This document shows positions 23,534 to 34,368 of a stretch of 64,000 bases of DNA, one piece after another (position 1 is the first letter of the stretch; the number at the start of each line of letters is the position of its first letter). Source of the stretch: Capronia americana (taxonomy: Eukaryota > Ascomycota > Eurotiomycetes > Chaetothyriales > Herpotrichiellaceae); the NCBI GenBank assembly GCA_016110215.1, contig JADWQD010000010.1, positions 1,798,001 through 1,862,000 of the forward strand, read 5' to 3'. The notes beneath the pieces were generated by a model, which was not told the DNA's origin, made no database searches, and was given only the letters and a program-made list of their open reading frames with translations. Position numbers and translations under genes: made by a program.

Positions 23534-24509
23534 ATGGTGGACGTACGACTGCCGCTGAACACCGGTGCGACCATTCCCGCCCTAGGTCTGGGTAAGGTTG
23601 ACACGCTCCCGGAGGCGACTGGACCCGGTCTACTGACACGCGGTTCTAGGCACATGGCAGAGTCCCAAGGGCGAGGTGCGCGCGGCCGTGGCCTACGCGA
23701 TCAAATCCGGCTACCGACATATCGATGCCGCCTACGTGTACGGGAATGAAGAAGAAGTCGGCGATGGGATCAAAGAGGGTCTGGCTGCGACCGGGATATC
23801 GAGAGATGACCTGTTCGTCGTCACCAAGCTCTGGTGCACATATCATACAAGAGTGGAGCAGAACCTCGACATGAGCCTAAAGCTTCTGGGTCTCGACTAT
23901 GTGGACCTCTATCTCATGCATTGGCCCGTGGCCATGAATCCCAACGGCAACGATGAGAAATTTCCCAAACTGCCAGACGGGTCAAGAGACCTTCTCCGGG
24001 ACCGATCACACGTCGACACCTACAAGGAAATGGAGAAACTGCTCAAAACCGGAAAGACAAAAGCCATCGGCGTGGCAAACTACTCGAAGCGGTATCTGGA
24101 AGAGCTCTTGCCCAAGGTGGACGTCGTGCCAGCGGCCAACCAAATCGAGAACCACCCACTTCTGCCCCAACAGGAGATTGTGGACTTCTGCAGAGATAAG
24201 GGCATCCACATCACGGCTTACAGTCCTCTCGGCAGTACTGGAAGCCCTCTCATGAAAGATCCCCACGTGGTCAAACTGGCGGAGCGCAAAGGTGTCACCC
24301 CCGGCTCAATCCTGCTGAGTTACCATATCGCCCGAGGCAGCTCCGTCCTCGCCAAGTCGGTCACGCCATCCCGCATCGACGAGAACAAAAACATCGTCGA
24401 CCTCTCGGAAAGTGATCTTGCGTCTCTGGCAGAAATCTCCAAGAATGGCGTCACTCGATTCGTCTATCCGGAATTCGGCGTTGACTTTGGCTTCCCAGAC
24501 AAGTCATGA
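23534..24509 (+). CDS. Aldo-keto reductase
   Basis: Exons 23534-23591 and 23650-24509 with a 58-bp intron give 305 residues, a normal AKR length. The catalytic tetrad is complete: Asp45 and Tyr50 in HIDAAYVYGNE, Lys79 in VVTKLW and His110 in LYLMHWPV. The NADPH-binding C-terminal part includes GVANYSKRYLEELL, NQIENHPLLPQ and the SVTPSRI segment. It is an NAD(P)H-dependent cytosolic aldehyde or ketone reductase of the AKR barrel fold. Its divergent neighbour makes D-glucuronate, which AKRs reduce to L-gulonate in other eukaryotes, so glucuronate is a reasonable candidate substrate. Glycerol, xylose or other aldehydes remain possible. Confidence 0.93.
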
Positions 24510-25176
24510 GTAGTGCTCCTCGACGGATAGACTCATGTGGTCAGGCAGCGGACATAAAACGAGCTGATGGGGGGTTTTTGGCTACTACAGTAGAGTCATA
24601 GATCAAGTTCGCGGACGTGGATAGCGAGAGCTGAACGTAGGAATGTCAAGAGCACTAGATCGGCTACACTACACCATGTATGAAGACAAGCTTCAGAGAA
24701 GATTCGACTGTCCATTGGCTCCTTTCATGTTCGCCTGCTTCTGTACTCCGCGGAGCCTACGACGACGATAACCAACATGACGGGCGGATCGGCGATTGAA
24801 TACCATCGGCGCGGACGGTTAAACTGGAAGACCAACCGACTTGAGACTGAGACAACGTCTACATGCAGGGATGCTCCGGAGCGATTGATTCAACGAACCA
24901 ATCGTGGAGAAAGAGAGTCTTCCATTCTGGTGTCGGTGCATGAGCAGCTTCCTTCGGCGCAAATCAAGTGGTTTGATCAGATTGAATTCCAGGCTTCCCG
25001 TATCCGCCGTAAGAGGCAAGAATACTTGGAGCATCAGTCTGCCGAAGAGGCAAGATTACGCCGAGCATCCCCGGTCCTCTGTGGAATAATCCAACCTTTC
25101 CTATTTTCTCTCGTGGCTATGGCCCATCAGCTCTCGCCCAACGACCGCCCCACGTCCCGCAACACCGCAACCAGCC
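24510..25176. other. Intergenic region upstream of dehydrogenase relic
   Basis: 670 bp with no supported gene. A frame across it looks accidental. It probably includes the old promoter and 5' leader of the truncated dehydrogenase exon. Confidence 0.45.
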
Positions 25177-25242
25177 ATGGGATCAAACGTAGGCCGTCGG
25201 GGAAAGATGCTCAACATTGCTGTGGTTGGCCTGGGGCGAATG
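25177..25242 (+). pseudogene. Stranded first exon of a Gfo/Idh/MocA-type dehydrogenase
   Basis: ATG in good context (CAGCCATGG) opens 22 codons ending LNIAVVGLGRM, the beginning of the Rossmann fold of Gfo/Idh/MocA oxidoreductases (inositol 2-dehydrogenase and relatives). It is followed at once by a consensus donor GTAAGC, which splits the glycine-rich loop as an intron would. None of the three frames in the next 300 bp shows the expected continuation, and the opposite-strand gene begins to end at 25542. The rest of the gene appears to be gone. Family identity rests on about 12 residues, so confidence is moderate. Confidence 0.45.
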
Positions 25243-25541
25243 GTAAGCATGAAGTCGCTGCTTAGGACGATCTCATCGACTCGCCACCCTCACTAGAATC
25301 CTGTAGAAAGCAAGAAAGGAAAAAGAGAAGAAAACAAAGAAGACCACTGCCATCTCCGCTGTTAAGCCCGTTGGCCCGTCACGATGAATGTTTGACACAG
25401 CTTCCACTGAAAGAGAGAGAGCGCCGACGTCGATGGACCCAGTTTCCGGACCGTCTCTCGACTGTTGATTGCCTACTAGTTCGCCTCGTTAGGTTTGGTG
25501 CCTTGCTGAGACAAATTTGCTTGACGGGGCTATTGCTCACC
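25243..25541. other. Spacer after the dehydrogenase relic
   Basis: 300 bp including an A/G-rich stretch (25305-25345). No coding signal; likely contains the breakpoint of the lost dehydrogenase and the 3' flank of the next gene. Confidence 0.4.
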
Positions 25542-26676
25542 TTATGGCTGGTTCTGTTGCTGGTTCTGTTGCTGGTTCTGTTGCTGGGTCTGTTGAGATT
25601 GCGCGTGCTGCGGCGCAGCGGCCTGACCGTGCTGCTGGTGCTGCGGTTGATGCGACTGAGACGCCCCCAGGTTCATTCCCTGCCCTTGTTGCGGAGCGGG
25701 TTGTGGAAGGCGAAGGCCCGGGTTCGTTCGATCGAACGCGGTCCCTGGGCCTCCGAGGGTCTGTCTGGCCAACATGTTTGGGTCAACAGCTGGGATCTGC
25801 GCGCCTGCGGCTCCACCCTGATTGATGCGAGCTTGGATGATACTGGCTCTGGCCGCTTGAGCACGGGTGCCTGCGGGGGGAGGTTGGTGGGCCGGGATGC
25901 CGGCAGGGGCGACAGTGGGGAGCAGGGCATTCCAGTGCAGACGCACTTCGTCCAATGTGCCGATCGCGATCTGGCCGACGTGGCCGACCACGTTTCCTCT
26001 GACAACCCAGCGAGTCCAGGGGTTGTCTCTCTTTGGCAAGCCGATGATTTTCTCCATCTCTTCTGGCCCCGATGCGTAGTCCTCCCAGGAATAACCTCCT
26101 GGGTGGCGGATGTGGAAATGGAGGTCTTCGGGTTTTCTCAGCACGGGTCGAGTATCCTGAAAGGTGGAGCCCTGGTAATGTCTGACGTTGGCCTGGCCGT
26201 ACTGGAGCGTGAGGACGCATCCGGTTTCTGGGTGGAGGAACTCGTCGGCACGCTCGAAGGCTGAGTAGCCAGAGTCCACGTAGGCCATCTTGTAGAATTT
26301 GGTGGATCGGTAGTTGGGTTGGTGCAGGAGTCTGTGCAAGAGTTGTTAGTACATGAAGGCCGAGGCAGACATCAAAGGGGCTGTCGTTGGCGGAGGAGAG
26401 CTCGGGATCCTTGGGCACGACGTCTTGCTCGGTGGAGGAGAATTCGGGATCCTTGGGCAAGACAAGACGTCTTGCTCACTGGAGCTATCACCACGTTGTC
26501 GATGTCGCCGCCTCAAAACAATAGCAGTCGATGACAATCAGTCATTTTGCACAGAGTCGCGTGGGCGACAACGCTGAGCGACATCGTGCTCTTCAAAGCC
26601 GGGCGCATGTCCGCCGCCCTGAGAAAGACACCAAGATCACGATGACAAGGAGACAGGACTCACCCGGTGTAGACCA
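25542..26676 (-). CDS. Member 1 of a tandem family of unknown proteins, Q/N-rich tail
   Basis: The proposed exons are 26663-26676 (14 nt) and 25542-26331, with a long 331-bp intron, giving 267 residues. The core domain (about 16-140) starts KFYKMAYVDSGYSAF, passes through EFLHPETG and SGPEEMEKIIG, contains NPWTRWVV and ends GTLDEVRLHWN. The same landmarks occur in the genes at 27505 and 30471, and the intron phase and position agree in all three. The tail is rich in Ala, Pro and Gln and ends in repeated NQQQ, resembling prion-like or transcription-cofactor tails. Family not recognised. The first exon is the least certain part; translation could instead start at Met20. Confidence 0.6.
25548..25595. 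repeat. 12-bp tandem repeat inside coding sequence
   Basis: Four units of CTGGTTCTGTTG, the last with one change, encode the NQQQ repeats at the C-terminus of member 1. Likely length-variable between strains. Confidence 0.85.
26389..26477. repeat. Two-copy direct repeat of about 42-47 bp within an intron
   Basis: Units 26389-26430 and 26431-26477 share GGATCCTTGGGCA and GACGTCTTGCTC blocks and differ by a 5-bp insertion, so they do not keep a reading frame. They lie inside the long first intron of member 1. Confidence 0.75.
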
Positions 26677-27504
26677 TCTTGACGGATGGTGGCGTTGCTG
26701 TTACGCTAGTCGGAAGAGGTTAGCGTCGGGATGGTAGACCAATGAGCGATATGAAGACTGCCGCAAATGCGTGGATGTGACTGGCTGAATGAAAAGTGGT
26801 GGGTGGACAAAGAAATATTTATACCTGGTCTCCACGGTCTTGCTTGCTGTGACAAACGACTAAGCGATTGACACACGTGAATTTTGTCACCGTCACCGAG
26901 CGCAACTGATTTGTCGTGCGCTTGTCACTGGACAGAACAATTACAGGCGGGAGGTGACGATGACCGATGTGAAGAACAGCGTTTGCGGTGGCACAGTGAC
27001 GCTGACAGCGCCAACACAGGTCCCTTGCCTTGAATGGTGGGGAAATACTATTGTCCTGCCGTTGCGCAAGTAGTAGCCGAAAGAACAGACTGAAGAGTGA
27101 TGCATTCCGAGTACAACCAGTTAACTCTGGGAGTAGGAAGAGCAGTAGCATCTGGTAATCAAGAATTGAAACCCCCCGCGCAATTACTATTACTAACTAC
27201 CACCTGCTAACCAAGTCAAACTGCAAACGGACCAGCCGTGAAGCGCACGATACAAGCAAAGCCGAAAACAAGACCGTCGAACACCGAGCCCACAATGCAC
27301 AGCACAAAAGGGAAATCTAGAAACGCCACCTGTAAAAGAGAAAAGGAACCACGGCTGGGACACCTCTGCTGCCGAGAGAAAGGAATACATGGAACCCGAA
27401 CGTTACCACCGGCACCATCACTTCGAGACAACGTCGATCTCCATAAGAGCCGGTGCGTGAGCTGTCAAGGAATGGCTACTCCTGCCCGAACACCGTGCAC
27501 AGAA
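26677..27504. other. Intergenic region within the tandem family
   Basis: About 830 bp between members 1 and 2. No coding frame carries the family landmarks and no RNA gene is evident. Confidence 0.5.
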
Positions 27505-28644
27505 TCAGCCGACAGCATGCTCGTCATCCGTCTCGTCGCCAATGTCGTTGCCCTTGTCGGCGTGCTGCTGTAGGTGCGTCTGCTCGCCCGAATGCCAGTG
27601 CTGGGTCTGCTGCTGGTACAATGCTTGCTGCGTGGGATGCTGTTGTGCGGCCGACTGAGGTTGCTGAGGCGCTTGCTGTCCGAGTAACGCGCTACCCGCG
27701 GTGCCGTAGCCCCAGTTCGTGGCGCGGAGAGAAGTCGGCTCCTGCACCATACTCTGTGGGAAGCCTTGTAGATGCGATTGATAGTCGAATCGAGCAGGAG
27801 CGTCGAGATTGAGCGGATCGGTGTACGTGTTCTGCTGGGAAGCCGGATCGCTCGCATATTGCGGGGGCAATTGAGAGGGGTCGAACCAACGGGAGTACTG
27901 GGGATTCTGCGGGAGTTGACGTCCGTACTGTTGCGGGCCAAGAGGGAGGTCGGGAGCGTCGAGACTGGGAAGAGTGTTGTGAGTCGTTGAAGCCTCGGTT
28001 TGTGTCGAAGTGCGTCTCCCAGCCCCAGCACCTGCGGTCGGTCGCGCTTGCCACCTATTGTTCCAGTTGGTGCGGACTTCATCGAGAGTGCCCAAGGTCT
28101 CCTCAGTCGGTTGGTTCGGGTCAGAGCTGGGTCTCGGTCGAAGCAGCTTCCAACGTCTCCACGGGTCACCTACTTTCTGGGCCCCAACCAGCTGTTCCAT
28201 CTCCTTGGGACCGGTGGCGAGGCTGATATTGGATAGGCCGTTGCTGCTGTCGACGATTTCATCGCCCACCTGGAACCGAAGACTCTCTCTCGGTGGGTTG
28301 TACGGTCGAAGGGTTCTCTCTTGCCGGCCTTGAATCTTGACAGAATGGTACACGAGCTTGAGACGCTGCCCGTCTTCGTGCTCGAACACATCGCCTTCCC
28401 GGAAAGCGGAGAAATCTGGGTCCTGATAGGCCATCTTGTAGAATTTGACATCGTTGGCAGACGCCTGTTTGTAGATCCTGTGAGTTTTTGTGTCAGCGTA
28501 TTGCTCCTGGGCATGTCTTGATAGAGATCAGGGCAAAGAATCAACGCACGCAGGATCTCCCAGAGGCTTGACTCACCCTGATTCTCGGTCCCCGGTTTGC
28601 TGGTTCGTCGGCTGGGCCGTCCCAGGACTCATTTCTTGAGCCAT
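27505..28644 (-). CDS. Member 2 of a tandem family of unknown proteins
   Basis: Exons 28577-28644 and 27505-28477 with a 99-bp phase-2 intron encode 346 residues. After a 22-residue first exon rich in Gln, Thr and Pro, the core reads KFYKMAYQDPDFSAF, VFEHEDGQRLKLVY, TGPKEMEQLVG, DPWRRWKLL and LGTLDEVRTNWN, all paralleling member 1. The second half (about 170-346) is disordered and rich in Gln, Pro and Ser, with QQ runs and an acidic end (DETDDEHAVG). No signal peptide or membrane segment, so an intracellular role is likely. I do not recognise the domain; the tails suggest protein-protein interaction or condensates, which is inference. Confidence 0.68.
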
Positions 28645-30470
28645 CTGGGCGAGTTGCTGCTATGGAATGGTCGACCGTCGAGAGAACAGGAGGCTCAAAA
28701 CGATTCAGAGTCTGCAATGGGTGACGATGGAGAAGTCGGCGATGAATTGATTGAGAATAATGAAGAATGCAGTATGAGTACAAGACGGGAATGAACCTTA
28801 CAGGAAGCCAGTTTTTGTAGTGCAGGCCTACCGGATCGCCTGATAGTCGCCAAATAGCAGGGTTTGAAATTGCCATCGTTTGTCAAGCATATCATATTGC
28901 CCTAGCTGGATGTTGTTTGGTGATTGCCGATGGAGCGGACTTCGTGCCAATCTGCGCGCGACCCATAGGAGCGGCACCTTCGGGGATGAGTTGTGCTAAT
29001 CAAGGGAAGGAAACATCGCAACCGCCAGGAAAATCTGGTCGGTTCTTGGGAAGGAAGAAAGAAGAAGGATTAAACTGTTCACTGGTGGCGTCCTCTGCAA
29101 GGCCTGGATCTAGATCTTTCGGTCGCAGAGCACCATCAGCAAGGTTCCTGCCATGGACATTGAGCTCGCTTGGAATCCTGGAGTCGTTTGATCCGGCGTC
29201 CGTGTGATGTTTGGAAGGCTTGGATTACGTCGAGCGGGTGATTTGTGCACCTGTAGTCCCTGTCTAGGCGCTGGACGACCTGTGGAGTGAAATCGGAGTG
29301 GCCGTGGCTAACGGTTGGTACTGCTGCTGCTCATGGAAGGCTCGACGAGCAATTGCTGGTCATTGAGATACGACGGGACAACACCCTCTAGGACCAGAAC
29401 AACAACTTCAGGCAATAGCAAACAGTCCTCTTCGAATGAGAGCGATACCAGCTGGTTGTCGGACTTTTAAGCCGAGCAAGCATGCCATGAAGAGGAGTTT
29501 CAACAATTCCAAGAACAAGAGCAAGGAGGGAAATACGACCTCTCAACAGTCGAGTGATGGCGTGAGGACAACCGTCTTGAACCGGTTGACGCCCGAGCTC
29601 ACCAGAGATGGCAACCTCTAAATAGGGGAATAAGCTTGGGACCACCTGGCTTTGCCCCCCCGGCCACCCAGTCAGACGGTTATGATCATTCAGATGTAGG
29701 ACATCGACTGTCTCACCCTTTCTTCAGAGGTGGAAGCAAGACGTGCGGCCCTAATTGGCGGGGGTAACGCTTTGATGCCCGTGGAGTTCAAAGGAGGAGC
29801 TGGAACAAACTGCAGCCGGTTCAGATCTGTTGAATTGGTGAGTGGAAGCACCTGAAAAAACTCGCTGTATATGACAGACCTTGCAAAAGTAATCGCGGGT
29901 GATTGTTCACATCTGGAGGCGTTTGTGGCCGAGAAGACATTGTTGTGAGAGGGATGGAGGAGATGGAAGAGCTGTATCCTAGGTGAGAGACTAGGTGCAA
30001 GGCCGATGTAGGAGGAATGACTGAACCGGTTTTGCGGCCGAGTAGAGCTTGGAAGGTGTTGTTTGCATAACCGAGGCGGTGGAATTGCAAGCATGAGAGC
30101 CATGCAGAGCTCATGGGGATGTGGCAGGCGCAGAGAGGAACTAAAAGAGAGGCTTTTGTCTGATGCACATAAATGAGGAAACAGAAGGGTAGTTGGGGTT
30201 GGGGAGAGATTTCGGTAGTAGAACGAGGCCATTCATTTCGCAAGTGATAAGCAGGTGCTGGCAAAGTGGCCGTCATTGATCAGTTACAAAACAGGGTGCC
30301 CAGATCAGAGCTGACGTTCCTCCACGATTGCACTTGTGTAGTGATCCAATACCAAATGCGGCCTGTCTCTCCAGTGCTCCAGCTGTCGGCTGGGCCCAGG
30401 TGCATGGCTGGCGGTTACGGCTTCTTGAGCAAGTGGTAGTTCAAACCTGTAGGATTGGTGGGTCGACGTC
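28645..30470. other. Long intergenic region within the tandem family
   Basis: 1.8 kb between members 2 and 3. Frames near 29690-30276 on the minus strand reach 150-180 codons but have no motif, splice structure or resemblance to the family, and look accidental. No repeat or RNA gene noticed. Confidence 0.45.
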
Positions 30471-31355
30471 TTATTCAGCAGCGGCGCCACCATCCTCTTG
30501 TCCATCGCGTGCCCCATCCTCATCCGCAGCATTGGCGACGTGCGCGTCGTGATAGCGTTGTCGGACGTCCGCCATTGTACCCAAGTCCTGACCGTTCCGG
30601 ACGACATGCCAGTGTTGCCACCAGTAGCTGTTCGTGCGTTGATACTCGCCACGAATTGTCTGGACGACATGATGTAGCTGCTCCGGACCAGTGGCAAAAA
30701 GACGGTCCCCGTTGCCGGCTGTGAGAGGAGTGCCGTCTGGGTTCAGGAGGCCCCATCCCTCCCGCCCCGCCGCCTCTCTGTGTTCGACCGGGCTTCCGTC
30801 GGCGTCGTACTCAATGCGGAGTCGAACGCCAGTGTCGTGGATGAAGACATCGTCGGGCTGGAAGGCGTTGGCCTCTTGAGACGGGCGAGAGATTAGATGG
30901 CTGAACTTGATGCTGGAGGCAACCTTGTAAGGATACCCGGTGCGTTGGGTTGGACTGCATCGTGGTTAGCTTGTCAACGCCGAAGACGCCGTCGTCACCG
31001 AAATGAATTCCACAAGGCGAGAGGTGCGGGCAGCACATTCACGTCTTGTGTGAGGATCGTGTTCGATGCAGTTACACAAGTCGATGACCATGAGGTGCGC
31101 GCAAGACATCGCCTGTGACACATACAAGTCCAAGCGGCTTGTCCTGAACGTGGAGCCCCGTAGACACGACGTTCGTCAACGTGTGGGATCAGACTTGAAG
31201 CCAACGATGCGCACAGGACACGTCCCAAACATCACGAGCACAGTGACCGGCGTAGATCCGTAAGAGAATCTCTAACTTGTCGGTCCCAGGGATGGCGAAG
31301 ACGTGAGGGCAACAGTGAAAAGCAGCGAGGACAAAGAACCGACTCACTTGGCCAT
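30471..31355 (-). CDS. Member 3 of a tandem family of unknown proteins, short form
   Basis: The model has exons 31348-31355 (ATGGCCAA) and 30471-30954 with a 393-bp phase-2 intron (GTGAGT donor; GCTAAC branch and GCAG acceptor), giving 163 residues. Core landmarks match the neighbours: GYPYKVASSIKF, DDVFIHDTGVRLRIEYD, ATGPEQLHHVV, SYWWQHWHVVRNGQ and LGTMADVRQRYH. It ends shortly after with an acidic Asp/Glu/Gly tail and lacks the Q-rich extension. It looks like the domain alone. The tiny first exon and long intron echo member 1, which supports the model, but an upstream start cannot be excluded. Its ATG lies only about 170 bp from that of divergent SEC22. Confidence 0.6.
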
Positions 31356-31521
31356 GACGAAGAAGGAAGCTCAACCGAGTGAGTCTTGGTGGAGGCGGCT
31401 ATTGCCGGCGCTAGTGTCGGCGCAGTGATGAAAGCGTGTCCACAAGCAAGAGAGAGAACAACTTGCTGGGCTGAAGTTGTCGCAGAAAAGTCGTGAGAAG
31501 GAAAGAAACAAAAAGTCAAAG

Positions 31522-32355
31522 ATGGTGAAATCGACACAAATAGCTAGGCTGGACGGTGAGTCTCTGAGCGCGGTTTTCGGCATGTCACTAGGGAAAGAGG
31601 GCTGACCGCGCAACGACTCTACAGGCCTCATGCTCGCAGCCTCAGTTGATGATGAGCAGGTACGCATTGTCCCAACGAGTCAGTGTATGGATGTGAGGCT
31701 TACAGAAGGACTCTCAGGTGGAAACGGAGCTGGCCGAGGTCAAGTCGCAGGCAAAGATGATCTTTAGGCGGCTGAACCGCAACTCGGAGCAACAAGCGAG
31801 CATAGAGTCAGGACAATACACGTTACAGTGAGGCAACACCCGAGTTGTACGCGTCTGGACCGCTCGCACTGACAACTCATTGACAGCTACATCATCAACG
31901 ACTCGGTGTGCTTCCTGTGCATATGCGACCGATCCTATCCTCGAAAACTCGCATTTACCTACCTCTCCGACCTCGCGCAAGAATTTACCACCGTCTACCC
32001 CTCACAACAGTATCTCTCCGCGACGTTGCGCCCTTACGCGTTCGTCGAGTTCGACACATTCATCCAGCGGACGAAGAAGACGTACCAAGACAGTCGTGCG
32101 AGCGCGAACCTGGACAAGCTGAACGATGAGCTGAAGGACGTCACCAAAGTCATGACCAAGAACATCGAGGACCTCCTGTACCGCGGGGACAGCCTCGAAC
32201 GGATGGGCGAAATGAGCGGACGGTTACGTGAAGACAGCAAGAAATACAGGAAAGCCGCAGTGAGGATAAACTGGGAGCTGTTGCTGAAGCAGTACGGTCC
32301 GTTTGTCGGGCTCGGTCTGATCATTCTGTTCTTCCTCATCTGGCGATTTTGGTAG
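31522..32355 (+). CDS. sec22: Sec22, R-SNARE of ER-Golgi transport
   Basis: Four exons, 31522-31555, 31625-31659, 31718-31827 and 31887-32355, give 215 residues, matching the usual 214-215. The N-terminal longin domain starts MVKSTQIARLDGLMLAASVD and includes AKMIFRRLNRNSE and YIINDSVCFLCICD. The SNARE helix has the zero-layer arginine in LLYRGDSL, and the protein ends in a single membrane anchor (GPFVGLGLIILFFLIWRFW). It functions in vesicle fusion between ER and Golgi. Exon 3 has two in-frame acceptors 12 nt apart (31706 and 31718); the downstream one fits the family, the upstream one would add KDSQ. Confidence 0.95.
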
Positions 32356-32519
32356 AACGACCGACGGAGAACCGAAGATTCTGGTGTGGTGGAGCGAAGG
32401 AGCGAACCGTCGAAACAGCGTGCATATGATATCCTTTGGCGGACCACTGCTTGGACGATTCATGAAAGTCGGCGAGGTAACGAAATCGAAGCCGGGGCCA
32501 AATGGTCGATTGCACATGG

Positions 32520-33699
32520 TCAGATTTCATCCTCTTCCTCGTCAAAGTCGTCTTCAACGCCCATGTCGTACAAGATCCTGCCACCCTCGCCTCCGCCTCC
32601 CGCCTTCTGAGCGTCGAAGTACGGCAAGACCACGCCTTCGCGCTCCAGCCGCTGCCTCTCCGTCAACCCTAGCTCGAAGGTCATACCTGACAACTCCTGA
32701 TCCCCGTCGGCCGCCTCGTCCTTTGGCCTGCGGAAACGGGGATGGTCATCCAACAGGATGACGGTCTCCCGGAATGCCTGAATCTCGCCCGTCCTCCCGG
32801 CATTCGCCGCCGTCGGCAAAAAGAACCACTCCCTCACGCCCCGTCCACTCTTCCTCCGGTGCTCCAGTTCCAGCACGATTCCCCTCTCACCGGAATTCAT
32901 ATCTGGCACTGGTTTGGGCTTCAGCCCGACGACCACACCCTCGATCTCCCCAGACAGACCAGACGACGGCGAGGCGAGCGATTTTGCCCGCGCAGCTCTC
33001 TCGGCGAGCAAAATGGCTAGTGAGTGGACCGTTATGACGGTCGTGGCGAGGTAAGAAAGAAGCGACAGCGGTGACGGACTGTACCCCTGTGGTGATGCAG
33101 CACTTGAGGGCGGAGGAGGCAGTGGCACATCAGCGTGATAAACCGCGACCAACGAAACCTGAGGTGGCTGCTCCTGCTCAGCCCTGCCAGGCTGCACGGC
33201 CACTGGCTGAAGAAGGGACGAGAGGAATGCCGTCAAGTTCAGATTATACGCGGGATCTGTTGAAAGCGAGGCCAAGGTCGTAAGCGAGTCCAGGATCACA
33301 AGAAACCCTGGCGACAGTATCATCAGCATAGGACATGAAGAAGAAGAAACGGAAGAAAGGAAACACCGTGTCCATACTCTTCCCAGCATTTCGTTTGAAG
33401 ACATCCGTCAGATCTTGCACTATCTTCTGCCATCCTGCTGCTCTCTCCCCCACACGGTGCCCGGGCAGGAAATAATCGACATTCGCGGGCTTCACGACCG
33501 TCTCGAATGCTAGAAACACCGTAGTCACCAGTTTTGAAAGCTTCGCCCGCCGCAGGTATTCTCGTAACAGCGGCTTGGCCGGCTGCTCCAAGGTGTCGAG
33601 CACAAGCGTGAACGGCGACGTCTGAGATTGTTGGGAAAGAAGTTTTGAGATCAACAGCAGGTTGTGTGTTCTGCGGTGCTGGAGGTTCGTGTGCGCCAT
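32520..33699 (-). CDS. elp5: Elongator complex protein 5
   Basis: Exons 33378-33699 and 32520-33307 with a 70-bp intron encode 369 residues. The N-terminal RecA-like core begins RRTHNLLLISKLLS and contains FTLVLDTLEQPAKPL, REYLRRAKLSK and, across the intron, RFLVILDSLTTLASL. The C-terminal part has RKSGRGVREWFFLP, LTERQRLEREGVVLPYFDAQ and an acidic end (DDFDEEEDEI), as in filamentous-fungal Elp5/Iki1. Elp5 joins Elp4 and Elp6 in the ring subcomplex of Elongator, needed for wobble-uridine modification of tRNA. No Walker A motif is visible, as expected for these inactive RecA folds. Convergent with SEC22, 165 bp apart. Confidence 0.88.
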
Positions 33700-34368
33700 G
33701 ACCGACCGCGACGATGGCACAAACACCAAGGCACAAGCGCAGGCCTGTCTGATTCTTTCAATCACTATCGATATCGATGTCCCAAGGCGGGCCTGAGAAC
33801 ATGGAGATTAAAGTCAGCCTTGCAAGCCTTGTTTGCGCATTTGGTCTGGAAACTGCGCCGTATCTCGAGCGCGTCATGGATTCTAAATCGGGCAATGCTT
33901 GGCACCTGGTTAATTTTTACTTGATACACTTCTAATTCTGTTCCCTGTAATGTTATTCAATTCATTACGTAGACTAGGTTTGGATCGTTGCGCCTCCTCC
34001 TTCGACCCAGGGCTTTACAAATATCGGGTCTCATACACCGTCTTTCAATGAGATGATAGTGTTCATGCTCTGCGCTTACATCGTGACTCCTCGACGATGC
34101 GGCTCCCATTTTGCACGGGGCCGGAAGCGATGCAATTGCCGGGCCTGCGTTCCGGAAATGGATACCCGCTGAGTACAAGCTGACATAGTCGATACAGATT
34201 TGGTCAGGAACATGAATGCACTTGGGTATGAAAAGGGCACATAGAGTCCGAGACAGGAGTATTTCGCTCCCGCTCTACGATCCTACTGTATCTTACTTGT
34301 CGTGATCTGCCGGGTGAGATATCCGTCTCTCTACTTGACGAAGTCACCCACAATTCTTAACCACCAGA
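33700..34368. other. Intergenic region
   Basis: 670 bp between the divergent ELP5 start and the FAD monooxygenase relic. Nothing coding or RNA-like is supported. Confidence 0.5.

Noticed and set aside
24777..25265. 162-codon plus-strand frame
   Set aside because: Different frame from the recognisable Rossmann start at 25177; no motif, so considered accidental leader sequence.
25371..26264. Long plus-strand frame of 297 codons with Leu runs
   Set aside because: It is the reverse shadow of member 1; the Leu/Val runs are the complement of the Gln-encoding repeat.
29690..30276. Overlapping minus-strand frames of 150-180 codons
   Set aside because: No motif, no resemblance to the flanking family, several frames overlap equally, and composition looks random.
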